From positions 13,376,635 through 13,440,634 of the forward strand of contig NC_058162.1 in NCBI RefSeq assembly GCF_020080835.1: a stretch of DNA of 64,000 bases, in the 5' to 3' direction. Shown here one piece after another: positions 1 through 10,042 of this stretch. The notes below the pieces were generated by a model, which saw only the letters and a list, made by a program, of their open reading frames with translations, was not told the origin of the DNA and made no database searches. Numbering within the stretch: position 1 is the stretch's first letter; the number at the start of each line of letters is the position of its first letter. Both the position numbers and the translations under genes were made by a program. Origin of the DNA: Cotesia glomerata. Its lineage: Eukaryota; Arthropoda; Insecta; Hymenoptera; Braconidae.

Positions 1-2
1 AG

Positions 3-824
3 AAGAAGGAGCGCAAGAAACTGCTCCCAGAAAACCCTCTGGTGCCTCCACCGAAGCCGAACCAGAAGCCAAGAAGAACAGCAACGAGACCGGAGGCACT
101 TATTATCCGTCCAGCGAACAAAGATAAGTATTCTGAAATACTTACACGGATCAAGGCGGACGTTCGCCCAGATCAGGTCCGCAACACAGTCGAGAAGATA
201 CGCAGGACCGCGACAGGGAACATTCTCATCACGCTGTCGAAAGGCAGTAGTGATAGAGGTAAAGACCTGCAGAAGACTATCGCGGGAATACTTAAGGAGG
301 ACGCAAATGTCATTAGTACAGGACCTGAAGAAGACCTGGAAATTCGCGATATTGACGATACTACAACTAAAGATGACATTCTAACAGCTTTACAAGAGGC
401 AGCTGGAAACGATTGTGGTATAACAGTAGAGGCCATTAAAATTCGTAAGGTCTTACGTAGCAGAACACAAATTGCGTCGGTGACTCTGGCAGCAACGGTA
501 GCGCAGAAAGTGGTAGGAGAACACGGTAAGATTAGGATCGGCTGGACCAATTGTCGTATTAGAACAGTACTAAGACCAGTCCGATGTTATAAATGCTGGC
601 ATTTTGGACACCGTGCGGTTCAGTGCACAAGTGAAGTCGACCGCTCCAAACTTTGCATTAAATGTGGAGAAGAGGGACACAAAATCGCCGAATGTAATAA
701 GCCTGCTAAATGCGCACTGTGTGCGGATCAATCCGGTACAGAGAATAACGCCCATCATGCCGGCACAAGCAGATGCCCAGTATACCAAGAGGCACTCAAG
801 AAGATAACTGATAAACGAAAATGA
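3..824 (+). CDS. LINE ORF1, Gag-like zinc-knuckle protein (5' partial)
   Basis: RNA-binding ORF1 product of the R1-like element, expected to coat the element RNA. The frame is open from base 3 with no stop, so the true start lies upstream of the window; the GTG at 42 is not a credible start. Counting from the codon at 42, three zinc-binding motifs lie in the C-terminal third: CYKC..H..C from residue 182, CIKC..H..C about 21 residues later, and a third CALC motif with a longer spacer. The N-terminal part is basic and proline-rich. The stop TGA at 822-824 overlaps the ORF2 ATG by the ATGA arrangement used for coupled translation in several insect LINEs. No frameshift or internal stop is visible. 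Confidence 0.85.
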   Translation, partial: KKERKKLLPENPLVPPPKPNQKPRRTATRPEALIIRPANKDKYSEILTRIKADVRPDQVRNTVEKIRRTATGNILITLSKGSSDRGKDLQKTIAGILKEDANVISTGPEEDLEIRDIDDTTTKDDILTALQEAAGNDCGITVEAIKIRKVLRSRTQIASVTLAATVAQKVVGEHGKIRIGWTNCRIRTVLRPVRCYKCWHFGHRAVQCTSEVDRSKLCIKCGEEGHKIAECNKPAKCALCADQSGTENNAHHAGTSRCPVYQEALKKITDKRK

Positions 825-3799
825 GAATACTGCAGCTAAACATCAACCACTGTGAAGCGGCACATGATTTGCTCATGCAGACAGTACGTGAACAGAAGCT
901 TGACCTTGTGCTTATATCGGAACCGTATAAACACCTCGGCGGCCAACCATGGGAAACTGACTGCACCAAAAAAGCTGTCATATGGTCCTGTCGCAAGCTC
1001 CCCTTCCAGAGTGTCGTTAACAATGGCAGCGCCGGCTTTGTAGCAGCATCGGTAGATGGCATCCGCTTTTACAGCTGCTACACACCACCTAGCCTCACTA
1101 TTGTTGAATTCATGGACTTTCTGGATCGACTGACGGAGGACGCGAAGCAGTACTACCCAGTGGCAATAGCTGGAGACTTCAACGCCTGGGCAGTGGAATG
1201 GGGCAGCAAACACACCAACGCTCGAGGTAAAGAACTACTGGAAGCTTTTTCTACGTTAGATGTAGTATTGTTAAACAGCGGCGATGCGCCGACGTACACT
1301 AAAGGAGACGCAAGTTCTATTGTGGATCTTACTTTTGTCAGCAGCAGCCTCATCAGAGGAAACTACGACTGGAAGGTGATGGAGATCTACACAGCCAGCG
1401 ATCACAATGCGAATCTCTGGGAAGTATCAAAGGACCAGAATCCTAGAAGACCGGCTAAGAAACTTGACATCGTTGGGTGGAAGGTGAAATCCTTTGACCC
1501 AGGTGCTCTAGTAGCTGCCCTAAATAGTGAACCGCTTACTACTGGATCTGCAGAAGAAATGACCAAGGACTTGATGAAGAGAGTGACCCAGGCTTGCGAC
1601 ACCTGCATGCCTCTTAAACGGGGCATGAACCAAAGACCTTCGGTGCACTGGTGGAACGAACACATCAGCTTCCTACGGAAAGAGTGTCTCAAGAAAAGAA
1701 GAATATCTCAGCGTGGTTATCGGCGGCCTGACTCAGCAGAACTAGTCGCAGAATACAAGAAAGCTCGTCGAGACTTAAACAAAGCCATCAAGGATAGCAA
1801 GAAGAACTGCTGGAAAGAGCTAATCAACGAGGTGGACAAAGACTTGTGGGGCAGACCTTACAAGGTAGTCATGGCAAACTTGAAATACCAGCCAATGCCG
1901 TCTCCTACGTGTCCTCAACTCCTACAGAAAATCGTGACTGCACTGTTTCCACGACAGCGCGTTTTCAACTACCTGTTGACACAAGACGAACTGAATGATA
2001 TCCCACCTGTGACGAAAGAAGAACTGATGGAAGCTTGTAACCGCGTCGGGAATAATAAAGCGCCGGGATTGGACGGAATCCCTAATATTGCCTTGAAAAC
2101 ATCTATTAAAGCAGCGCCAGCGTTATTCCTCGATGTCTACAACATCTGCTTGAAGGAAGGGATTTTTCCTCGGAAGTGGAAACAACAACGGCTGGTACTA
2201 CTTCCTAAAGGAAAAAAGCCACCGGAAGAACCGTCATCTTATCGTCCACTCTGCATGTTGGATACAGCCGGTAAGATACTCGAACGTATAATCCACCAAA
2301 GGATAGAAGCAGTTGTCGATCCACTATTAGCAGACAATCAGTACGGATTTCGAAAAGGACGATCAACCCTGGACGCAATCAACCTGGTTGTCGGTATAGC
2401 CAAAGACGCAATCGCCGGTACCAGATGGAAGGGTGGAACGAAGAAATATTGTCTGGTGGCAACCCTAGACATCAAAAATGCCTTCAACTCCGCCAACTGG
2501 GATCGCATCATGCAAGCTCTTCAAGAGATGAACGTACCAGGATATCTACGAAGGATAGTCGCTAGCTACTTCACGAATAGAGTCCTTAGATATGACACGA
2601 AGAATGGTCCAAAGGAGTATGATGTTACTGGAGGCGTCCCGCAGGGTTCTGTTCTCGGTCCACTTCTCTGGAATATCATGTACAACGGATTGCTGAGACT
2701 GAAACTACCAAGAAATGTCAAACTGGTAGCGTACGCGGACGACGTAGCCGTAGTAATCGTCGCCAAGCATATTGATGAGATAAATCATATGTTCACGATC
2801 ACCTTTGAGCGAATTAACCAGTGGATGGACACAGTAAACCTACAACTGGCTAAACAGAAGACCGAGGCTGTACTTATCACTAGCAGAAAAGTGGTGGAAA
2901 CGATCAATTTAAACGTCGGAGACCAAGAAATCACATCCCAACCATTCATTCGATATCTGGGAGTGATGCTCGATTCCCGACTTAACTTCAAACAACAAGT
3001 TGAACACGTGACCGCCAAAACATCAGCAGTAGTGGCTAACCTAGTACGATTGATGCCCAACATCGGTGGCCCGAAGCAGACAAGGAGGTTATTGCTATCA
3101 TCAGTAGTTACATCGGTCCTCACGTATGGGATATCCATTTGGTCCGACGCACTTGAGACCCAAGAATCATGGAGGAAAGCATGTCCGGTTTACCGACTGA
3201 GCGCGCTAAGAGTAGCCAGCGCCTTCCGAACAATATCAGAGGAAGCAGTGTGCGTCATTTCTGGAACTCTGCCGCTTAGAGTCTTAGCTAAAGAAAGACG
3301 GGCCCTTTACCATCGAAAGAGGTCAACTACACTGAGCGCTGAAGAACTAAGAACAGAAGAACGGCAGCACAGCATCTCGCGATGGCAACTTGAGTGGGAC
3401 GCCGCAGCAAAAGGAAGATGGACACACCGCCTCATACCAAAGATCGACGTTTGGCTGAGCCGAAACCATGGTGAAGTCAACTATTACCTAACGCAGATGT
3501 TGTCAGGACATGGGTGCTTTCGAGAGTATCTGCACCGCTTTAAGCACGACGATTCTCCGGAGTGCCCGTCTTGTCCAGGGGTTATTGAGGACGCAAGGCA
3601 CGTTTTCTTTGTGTGTCCACGTTTCGATCCTCAGCGTGAGGAGTTAGAGAGGATCCTTAACTGGAGAATCCAACCAGAGACAATAGTAGATGCAATGTTG
3701 TCGAATCAAACTGCTTGGAACGCTACAAGCACTTTTGCCACAGAAGTGCTTACAGAGCTGCGTTCCATTGAAAGAAAAAGAGCAAATGACAGAAACTAG
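821..3799 (+). CDS. LINE ORF2, endonuclease / reverse transcriptase
   Basis: The 992-residue ORF2 protein nicks the target and copies element RNA into it. The N-terminal APE-type endonuclease begins MRILQLNINH and carries SEPYK, AGDFNAW (Asp119), IVDLTF and the SDHN motif, so its catalytic set looks complete. The reverse transcriptase follows, with YRPLCMLD, the LDIKNAFN block, GGVPQGSVLGPLLW and the catalytic YADD at residues 638-641. A C-terminal CX2CX8HX4C motif starts at Cys915 (CPSCPGVIEDARHVFFVC). Length and domain order match intact R1-clade ORF2 proteins. There is no internal stop or frameshift, so this copy may encode a functional enzyme if its 5' end is also intact. The start is the ATG overlapping the ORF1 stop. 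Confidence 0.92.
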   Translation: MRILQLNINHCEAAHDLLMQTVREQKLDLVLISEPYKHLGGQPWETDCTKKAVIWSCRKLPFQSVVNNGSAGFVAASVDGIRFYSCYTPPSLTIVEFMDFLDRLTEDAKQYYPVAIAGDFNAWAVEWGSKHTNARGKELLEAFSTLDVVLLNSGDAPTYTKGDASSIVDLTFVSSSLIRGNYDWKVMEIYTASDHNANLWEVSKDQNPRRPAKKLDIVGWKVKSFDPGALVAALNSEPLTTGSAEEMTKDLMKRVTQACDTCMPLKRGMNQRPSVHWWNEHISFLRKECLKKRRISQRGYRRPDSAELVAEYKKARRDLNKAIKDSKKNCWKELINEVDKDLWGRPYKVVMANLKYQPMPSPTCPQLLQKIVTALFPRQRVFNYLLTQDELNDIPPVTKEELMEACNRVGNNKAPGLDGIPNIALKTSIKAAPALFLDVYNICLKEGIFPRKWKQQRLVLLPKGKKPPEEPSSYRPLCMLDTAGKILERIIHQRIEAVVDPLLADNQYGFRKGRSTLDAINLVVGIAKDAIAGTRWKGGTKKYCLVATLDIKNAFNSANWDRIMQALQEMNVPGYLRRIVASYFTNRVLRYDTKNGPKEYDVTGGVPQGSVLGPLLWNIMYNGLLRLKLPRNVKLVAYADDVAVVIVAKHIDEINHMFTITFERINQWMDTVNLQLAKQKTEAVLITSRKVVETINLNVGDQEITSQPFIRYLGVMLDSRLNFKQQVEHVTAKTSAVVANLVRLMPNIGGPKQTRRLLLSSVVTSVLTYGISIWSDALETQESWRKACPVYRLSALRVASAFRTISEEAVCVISGTLPLRVLAKERRALYHRKRSTTLSAEELRTEERQHSISRWQLEWDAAAKGRWTHRLIPKIDVWLSRNHGEVNYYLTQMLSGHGCFREYLHRFKHDDSPECPSCPGVIEDARHVFFVCPRFDPQREELERILNWRIQPETIVDAMLSNQTAWNATSTFATEVLTELRSIERKRANDRN

Positions 3800-3986
3800 A
3801 AGGAAGGAAAAATAACACCTTAGCCACCAGAAGGAATAGCGGTAGCTGGATCCTCCCCTCACGAAGTAATGCCTGACGGCGGTTTCCATGAGGGATTAGA
3901 GGAAAGAAGAAAAGGGGTTTAGGGTTTAGTGGGTAGGGGCGTTAGGGTCGAGTTTTAGTATGACACTGCGTCGAGTCGCCACATAT

Positions 3987-4028
3987 CCAGGCCAAACAAC
4001 TATGCCTGGAATCCGTAAGAAGGATTCC
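3987..4028 (+). other. 3' UTR overlapping stem-loops of the R1-like LINE
   Basis: Two hairpins share two bases. CCAGGC (3987-3992) pairs with GCCTGG (4004-4009). GGAATCC (4008-4014) pairs with GGATTCC (4022-4028) around a 7-nt loop. The same pair is preserved in the fragment ending near 29606, where both loops differ (for example gtaagaa versus gtaaaaa in the second) while the stems are unchanged. Structures close to the 3' end are recognised by the reverse transcriptase in several LINE families. That role is inferred here. Confidence 0.6.
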
Positions 4029-4040
4029 CCCCCCTAAGAT

Positions 4041-4092
4041 AAAAAAAAAACACACACATACATACATACATACATACATACATGCATAAATA
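4041..4092 (+). repeat. (ACAC/ACAT)n microsatellite at LINE 3' junction
   Basis: The A-rich end of the LINE passes into cacacacatacatacatac and related units. The (ACAY) composition is the expected Waldo-type insertion target. The tract runs directly into the short dispersed repeat at 4101. Confidence 0.8.
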
Positions 4093-4100
4093 CAGACATA

Positions 4101-4243
4101 GTAACACCCTCGTGGGGATAGTCAAGGAAGCTTTCTGTGTCCTTCAAACGTCGAGATCTGATGGAAACTCGATTTTTGGAAAACGGGGTATAACCAATAG
4201 CTTCCCGATTTTTGAAAATCTGAGATTTTCTTAGCGGGAAGTT
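4101..4243 (+). repeat. Short dispersed repeat with GCGGGAAGT hairpin, copy 1
   Basis: About 143 bp, starting in gtaacaccctcg after a CATA microsatellite and ending in an inverted repeat: aacttcccg-type sequence, a short AT-rich spacer, then gcgggaagtt. Related copies lie at 5168-5309 (reverse), 27507-27649 and 29634-29771. There is no coding capacity. The family is unclassified. Confidence 0.7.
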
Positions 4244-5167
4244 AAAAAGTCAAATTAAAAACTTTAAACGATTTAATGTAAAAAATGTTAAAATTAATTC
4301 CTTACTCAACAAAGAATTGTATGACTTTGAATTAGAAGAGTCGATGATTATTTTTAAAAGGGTGGAACTCCGAACTAATTTTTTAAATTTACATCTTGAT
4401 CAGTGGATATCTGATAAAAGTTACAATACGTCCCTCAAAATTTTAAAAAATTTACACGTTGTTAATGATACTGCGGAACGGGCGGTCTAATTGATGGAAA
4501 CCTACAATAAAAGCTTAACTGCTGATAAAGAGCAGAAACAGTACTTAATGCAAGTTGTAGCTATGTACAGGAAAAAATTTCCAGATGCTAACAAGCAATC
4601 GTTAATGTTACTATTTTTAGATAAATGAAAAAATGGAATTTTCTGTAATTATAACGATTAATTAATAATAATTCGACTTATATTATCATATTGAAACGAG
4701 TCAATTCTTTAATTGAAAATTTAGATGCTCAAAAATGTACAATAAAATTAAATTATTCATGTAAGAGTAATAAATTAAAAATTAAATGGAATTTAATGTG
4801 TGTGTTTTTTCAATGTTACCGTTTAACGGGCTATAACTTCGAAAATAGTGGTTCTACAGTCTTTGTCCAAAGACATATTTTTGTAGAGAATTTAATTTTC
4901 TACGAAAGCGATAAGAAGGTTTTTCGAAAAAAAATTTTTTTAATAACGAAAAGTCCACTTGAAAAAAAATAAAATTTTTTTCCTGTGTTATTGAAATGAG
5001 AAATCGAATTTTTTGATGAGCTAAGCCGCTATTGGCCTTAAAACCTTTAGCTCAGTAGCATAATTTTTTATTTTCTATATACTACCAGATTTTCTGGTAT
5101 AGCAGTTAAAAATAAAATATCGCCTAAAAATGACACACCCTAATGTATGTATGTATGTATGTTTTTT
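4244..5167. other. AT-rich DNA without a credible gene
   Basis: Low-complexity AT-rich sequence. An open frame at 4691-4972 has no recognisable domain and the composition of surrounding non-coding DNA, so it is not called. Near 5131 the string gacacaccc followed by TAA resembles the terminus of the TA-flanked MITE at 5322-5673, so a decayed MITE end may be present. (GTAT)n occurs around 5143-5161. Confidence 0.5.
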
Positions 5168-5309
5168 AACTTCCCGCTAAGAAATCGAAGATTTTCAAAA
5201 ATCGGGAAGTTATTGTTTTTAGCTCGTTTTACGATAATCGAGTTTTCATCAAATCCCGACGTTTTGAGGTCTAGGAAGCTTCCCTAACTAATCCCGCGAT
5301 GATATCTGT
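5168..5309 (-). repeat. Short dispersed repeat with GCGGGAAGT hairpin, copy 2
   Basis: Reverse-orientation copy starting aacttcccgctaag and running to the CCCGCG block near 5295. It has (GTAT)n tracts on both sides (5143-5161 and 5308-5319). Microsatellite on both sides suggests the family inserts into, or carries, CATA/GTAT repeats. Confidence 0.65.
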
Positions 5310-5321
5310 ATGTATGTATTA

Positions 5322-5673
5322 GGATGTGCCAAAATGTAACTACCGTGGAGAACCTTTTAAAATTGGAATTTTGAGTTCCGCTTTTGACAGGGGCTGTGTT
5401 TGGGCATTTCCTGAGATATTTTGGTGCGAGACGATGTATTTGATTTTCATAGAATTTTTCAACAGAAGCTTAGTTTGGGCATTTCCGGTGAAAATTGAAA
5501 ATTTGGCCGGAAGTACCCAATTGAATCTCCTCTAAAAAAATTCTATGAAAATAAAATTCATCGTTTCCCCCTAAAATGTCTTAGGAAATGCCCAAACACA
5601 GCCCCTGTCAAAAGCGGAACTCAAAATTCCAATTTTAAAAGTTTCTCCACGGGAGTTACATATTGGCACACCC
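5322..5673. mobile_element. MITE with long terminal inverted repeats and TA target duplication
   Basis: A 352-bp foldback unit. The left end ggatgtgcc and the right end ggcacaccc are inverted relatives. Similarity between the arms continues for roughly 110 bp, including the block with aggggctgtgtttgggcatt. It is flanked by TA at 5320-5321 and 5674-5675. TA duplication and non-coding content fit a non-autonomous Tc1/mariner-type element. The superfamily is inferred. The open frame across its left half is incidental. Confidence 0.75.
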
Positions 5674-5679
5674 TAGTAT

Positions 5680-6920
5680 ATATCTTTATATATAAAAATG
5701 AAACCCGTTTTCCTTGGTCACGGCATCACGCGTGAATGGCTGGACCGATTTCACTAATTCTTTTTTTGTTGTATTTGTAATTATTAGGAGAAGGTTTTTA
5801 CGGAAAAAAATATTTAGAAAATCTCTCAGAAATATTGAAAAATATACATTTAATTTTGCATATTTAAAAAAACGCGCGTAACGAATGTCAATGTCATTCA
5901 CAGCCATAGACTATATTGAAAGAAATCTTTGCTAACGCCATCTAGCACGCTCCGATTAAAGAAGCAGGTCAGAATATAGTTTCGGCTATAGTACAGTTAC
6001 ATACTCAGCCTATATTTCAGAAAAAAAGTTGATATGGCTGACCAAAACATAAAAAATGGATCAAACTGCCAGCCGAAATAAATTAATTTTAATTAAGTAA
6101 AAAAATTTTGCGCTTCGATTTTTATCCTTAGCTATCCGGAAAAGTCTGATGAATAGTTTAAAAAAAATAATTGAGTAAAAAAATGAAATTTCTCAAAAGT
6201 TATAAGGTTTAACCCTCCGTGCAAACTTAAAACAATGACACCCATATACCATGAAAAATCAGGTTTTTTTGTATTATTATTATTTAATGGCTATAAATAA
6301 TTATAAAAAATTATTTAAACTGTTCAGTAATCATTTTTCTTAGCAACAAAGCGTGTTTTATATCATTTCTTTACGTATAATTAATTTAAAAGGCGCTTAA
6401 GGCATGCAATATAGGTAGGCGCACCTGAGTGTGGTATGAGTATATGAGTTTGATTTCATAACGCATTATACAAACTTCGCATAACCTATTTAGTAATCTG
6501 TGGTAGTACATTGGCTTTATAAAAAAAATCTGTGGTAATCTGTGATAGTGATGTGCAAACTCGGAAAAAATATTACTCGATTTAACTTGAGTGAAATCCA
6601 ATCATTTACTGAGCTCAGTGTTTACTTAAAAATGCCAAGTTGTTCAATAGCGATTTAAAAAAATATTAGTGGAATTATTGAATCCTATGGAATAAACACT
6701 ATTATGAAAATATATATTTTGTTTTTTATTTAATTAAATTAGTAAAGTCCTTTTCAGGTATAGTGAGACCAGAGAATTATGGATTCATTTTTATATGGAG
6801 GATATTTTAGATTCCAGTTCAAATTGAATAGGTACTCATACCTAAGATAGGTCAGCTATACAAAATAAAGTAGTGCATCATTGCTACGCTAAGGCGGTAC
6901 GAAGTTCGCTGGGTCAGCTA

Positions 6921-6921
<1 letters not shown>
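5680..6921. mobile_element. Probable non-autonomous Helitron-like element
   Basis: The left side opens with tatatataaaaatgaaacc and a region resembling the ggctggaccgatttcac block common in dispersed insect repeats. The right end is gaagttcgctgggtcagctag, ending in CTAG at 6918-6921 after a short GC-rich palindromic stretch (gcg..cgc). A subterminal hairpin plus a CTRR terminus without target duplication is the Helitron pattern. The interior is AT-rich with no protein-coding signal. Boundaries, especially the left one, are approximate. Confidence 0.45.

Positions 6922-6992
<71 letters not shown>
6922..6992. repeat. (TA)n microsatellite
   Basis: About 70 bp of uninterrupted TA repeats separate the Helitron-like terminus from the possible LTR that begins TGTAAC at 6993. 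Assembly length here may be unreliable. Confidence 0.95.
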
Positions 6993-6995
<3 letters not shown>

Positions 6996-7840
6996 AACAG
7001 GCCGCTTTTAGCGCCACCTGTTAAGATGTTGTTTCTCTAATTTTGCATTTTTGAATTTAATTTTAAAGGAAATTTTAATTAAGTTATTATTTTATTTTAT
7101 GCCCATTGGTTGGATTCACCGCGACCGAGTCGCCCTCGCATGTAGAAACTCGAACGAAGCTCGATTGCGCGCGAAACCAAAATCTAATGCGATAATACGT
7201 AATTTAATTTAGTAAGTAAGTAGCTTTAAGTTAGATTTAAGTACTTAATAATTGTAGCGGTACTAACGACGTCGGCCACGAAGCCGCGAAGAGAAACAAC
7301 GAGGATCATCGACGTGGGTAACCTGCAAGATCATCAACGACGGGAGGATGATTGTCTCGAGAGTGAGCGAAACAACCGACTGTTCGGAACTCGGAGTGAG
7401 CAATCGACGCATGCGTGAAGGTGTAAAGCTAGCTGTCGAGCGTGCCAATGCTCCAGCCAATACATCATTCAAAACGTCGATATTGGAAAATTCGACTTAC
7501 GGCGCTATCTCTGGGGTTCACAGCTAACGACGGACCCAGCAGAGAGGGGAGAGAGGAAGAATGCGAGATGTGCTATTTTTCCTTCTTCTACGTTTTCGAC
7601 TTGCCGTGTGCGGACACGTTTTCATGATACTTAGTTTTTTTTGGTTATTTTTGGGAAAAATCCTTGAGCATTTCTTGCGTTTGAAATCTAACGTATATTT
7701 TAATTAGCCACGACGAAGTGTGCTGATTTTGGGTTGCCAAAAAATAAAGGCAGTGCGACGATAATTAGCTGTTGCTAATTAGTTACTCGACGAAAGCGTC
7801 ATCAAGTACGACGCGTGTTTTGGTGTGATTGTTAGTCGAC
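6993..7840 (+). mobile_element. Possible solo or truncated LTR (Gypsy-like)
   Basis: The block starts TGTAACAGGCCGC and is much less AT-rich than its left flank. It carries AATAAA near 7741 followed by a cytosine/guanine-rich tail, and stops where LINE copy B begins. TGT starts and internal polyadenylation signals are LTR features. No second LTR, primer site or matching ..ACA end with target duplication could be found, so the call is weak. Short open frames inside show no domains. Confidence 0.35.
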
Positions 7841-7841
7841 G

Positions 7842-8942
7842 TGTCTGATTGCATGCCTCCATCAATTCTTCCTCTGTGACAGGTGGAATGTCTTCAGGGT
7901 CAGGCTGCAGTGACGAATAGATCAACTCACGTTGCTGAGGAAACAACGTATAGACGATTTTCTCTAGTAGTTGTGGACATGTAGGTGACGGCATTGGTTA
8001 ACATTTCAGGTGGGTCATGACTATCTTGTACGGTCTGCCCCACAGATCTTTCTCTACCTCTTCTACGAGTTCCTTCCAACAGCGTCTTTTGCTATTCTTA
8101 ATGGCTCTATTCAATTCTCGACGGGAATTATTTTGTACTCTGTCACCAGGTCTGCAGAGTTAGGTTCACGGTAGCCACGCTGAGATATTCTTCTTCAGGC
8201 AAGCGACAAGCGTCGTAGGCCTGGGTCGCCCTCTTCATTAGCTCTTTTCTCTTCAGCACTCCTTGTGGTAGTCGGGTCGCTATCTAAGGCTACTATCAAA
8301 GTAGCTGGGTCAAAAGCTTTCATTTTCCATCCAACTGCGTTAGTTTGTCTGGTTGCTCTTCGAGGGTTCTGGCCAGTTGATACTTCCTAAAAGATGGCGT
8401 AGTGGTCGCTGGCAGTGTAGGTATTAATAATTATCCAAAAATAGCTTCCTCTCGTGAGACTGCTGCTGACGAACGTAAGATCCTCTATAGAGCTTGCCTC
8501 TCCTTAGTATGGCCATCGCTTCAAGTAACGCCTTTCCTTGTGCATTGGTGCACTTGCTGCCCCAGTCTACTGCCCAGGAATTGAAGTCACCTGCTATTGC
8601 TACGGGAAAGTGTTGCGTTGCATCTTCGGTTAGACGATCAAGAAAATCGATGAATTGTTCTAAAGAAAGACTCGGCGGGGCATAGCAGCTGTAGAAACGA
8701 ATTTCGTGTACCCATGCTGCTACAAATCCGGCTTCTCTGTTGTTGACTGCCTTCTGGAATGGTTATTTGTCACTGGACTAAATGACAACTTTGTTGGTAC
8801 TGTCCGATTCCCAGGGTTGGGTACTCAGATGTTTATATGGTTCTGCTATCAGTACTTAGTCAAGCTCTAGTTCGCGCACGGTTTGTATGAGCAAATCATG
8901 CGCAGCCTCACAATGATTAAGGTTGAGCTGCAGTATATTCAT
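7842..8942 (-). pseudogene. LINE ORF2 5' part (endonuclease region), decayed
   Basis: The start MNILQLNLNHCEAAHDLL is closely similar to the start of copy A ORF2. Downstream, fragments of the endonuclease and linker can be followed through several frames to ELMEACNQT, which aligns with ELMEACNRV of copy A just before the reverse transcriptase. All of the reverse transcriptase is missing. Several indels separate the readable blocks. Confidence 0.7.
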
Positions 8943-10042
8943 GCTCGTTCATTTGTCATTTTCTCGAGTGCCTTTTTGAAAACCGGGCATCTGTATGTGC
9001 CAGCATGGTGGGCAGCGTTCTGCGCACCTTGATCGTCAGCGTATAATACCCATTTGGCTGGATTTTTGCAATCAGCAATCTTGTGTCCTCCTCTTCCACA
9101 CGTTATGCAAGGCTTAGATCGGTCGATTTCACTTTTGCACTGTGATCCAAAGTGCCCAAAGTGCCAGCATTTAAAGCATTGTATCGGTCTCTTTGTTGCT
9201 CTCATTCGGCAGTTGACCCAGCCAATCCTTATTTTGCCGTTTCCTTCCAGTAGCTGTTGTGCTGCAGCTGCTGATAGTGTCACTGTAGCCGTTTGCGTAC
9301 GTCTGTAGACCTTACGGATCTTGAAAGCCTCTAGTGGTATTTCGCAAGTTTCTCCGATTTCCATTTTCAGGGCAGTCTGAATGTCCTTCTTCATCGTGTC
9401 ATCATCAATGTCTCGGATGTCGATGGTCTCTTGCAGTCCTTTGCAGATTACTTCAGCCTCTTTTTGAAGAATATCCGTGATGGCCTTTTGCAAGGCTTGG
9501 CCTTTGTCAATACTCTTCTTTGAGAGCGTAATCAGCATCTCCCCGGTTTTGGTTTTGTGGATTTTTTCCACAGTTGTGCGGACCTGTTCGTCAGGGACGG
9601 CCTGCTTTATACGACGCTATATTTCGGCGTACTTCTCTTTTCCGACCGGATGGATGATCAGAGCGTCAGGCCTGATCCACTTTTGCGGTTTCATCTGCTT
9701 AGGTTCCGGCCGGGGCTCTTTCGGCGGTTGCTTTGGGAGCTGCTCTTTCCTTTGCCTTTTCTGTTCTTCTTTAGACTGAACTCTTTGCCAAGCTGACGCT
9801 TTTATCTGTTTGTCGCTTTGCAGTGCTGCTCTTCGCAGAGGGCTTTTCTTCAGATCCTTCTTCTTTGTCGCTTGGCTGAATGTTGGGTCTGGAATGTTGG
9901 GTCTGAAATCATTCAACTCACTGGTCAGCTTTTCAAGGCGTTTGAGTGCTTGTGACCGCTTCATTTCAGCGCTTGCGTCAATCGTTGCTTGTTAGACAGG
10001 AAGCCCGTTTCCACTCTTATTTGTTTCCTGTGAATTACTCAT
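8939..10042 (-). pseudogene. LINE ORF1 (Gag-like), frameshifted
   Basis: The likely start is the ATG at 10042 (MSNSQETNKSGNGLPV), which runs into a stop. The reading resumes in other frames at 9964 (MKRSQALKRLEKL) and again below 9606. The C-terminal part keeps CFKC..H..C and CITC..H..C zinc knuckles, while the third motif has lost its first cysteine (WVLYADD where copy A has CALCADQ). The lysine/arginine-rich central region resembles copy A. At least two frame breaks remain, so no full-length protein is made. Confidence 0.75.

Larger units (their letters stand above)
1..4039 (+). mobile_element. R1-clade (Waldo-like) non-LTR retrotransposon, copy A, 5' end outside window
   Basis: Two ORFs overlap by four bases (ATGA at 821-824): a zinc-knuckle ORF1 and an endonuclease/reverse-transcriptase ORF2. 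They are followed by a 3' UTR of about 240 bp and an A-run that passes into (ACAC/ACAT)n. ORF2 ends with a CCHC motif, which is usual in the R1 clade. Three further fragments of the same family occur in the window (7842-10571, 21117-21455, 28371-29606). The two copies whose 3' ends are visible both end in the same kind of ACAY microsatellite. Waldo is a published R1-clade family that targets (ACAY)n. Assignment to that family is inference from the target, not from a tree. Confidence 0.85.

Noticed and set aside
4691..4972. 93-codon open frame
   Set aside because: Lys/Asn/Phe-rich translation of AT-rich DNA with no motif.
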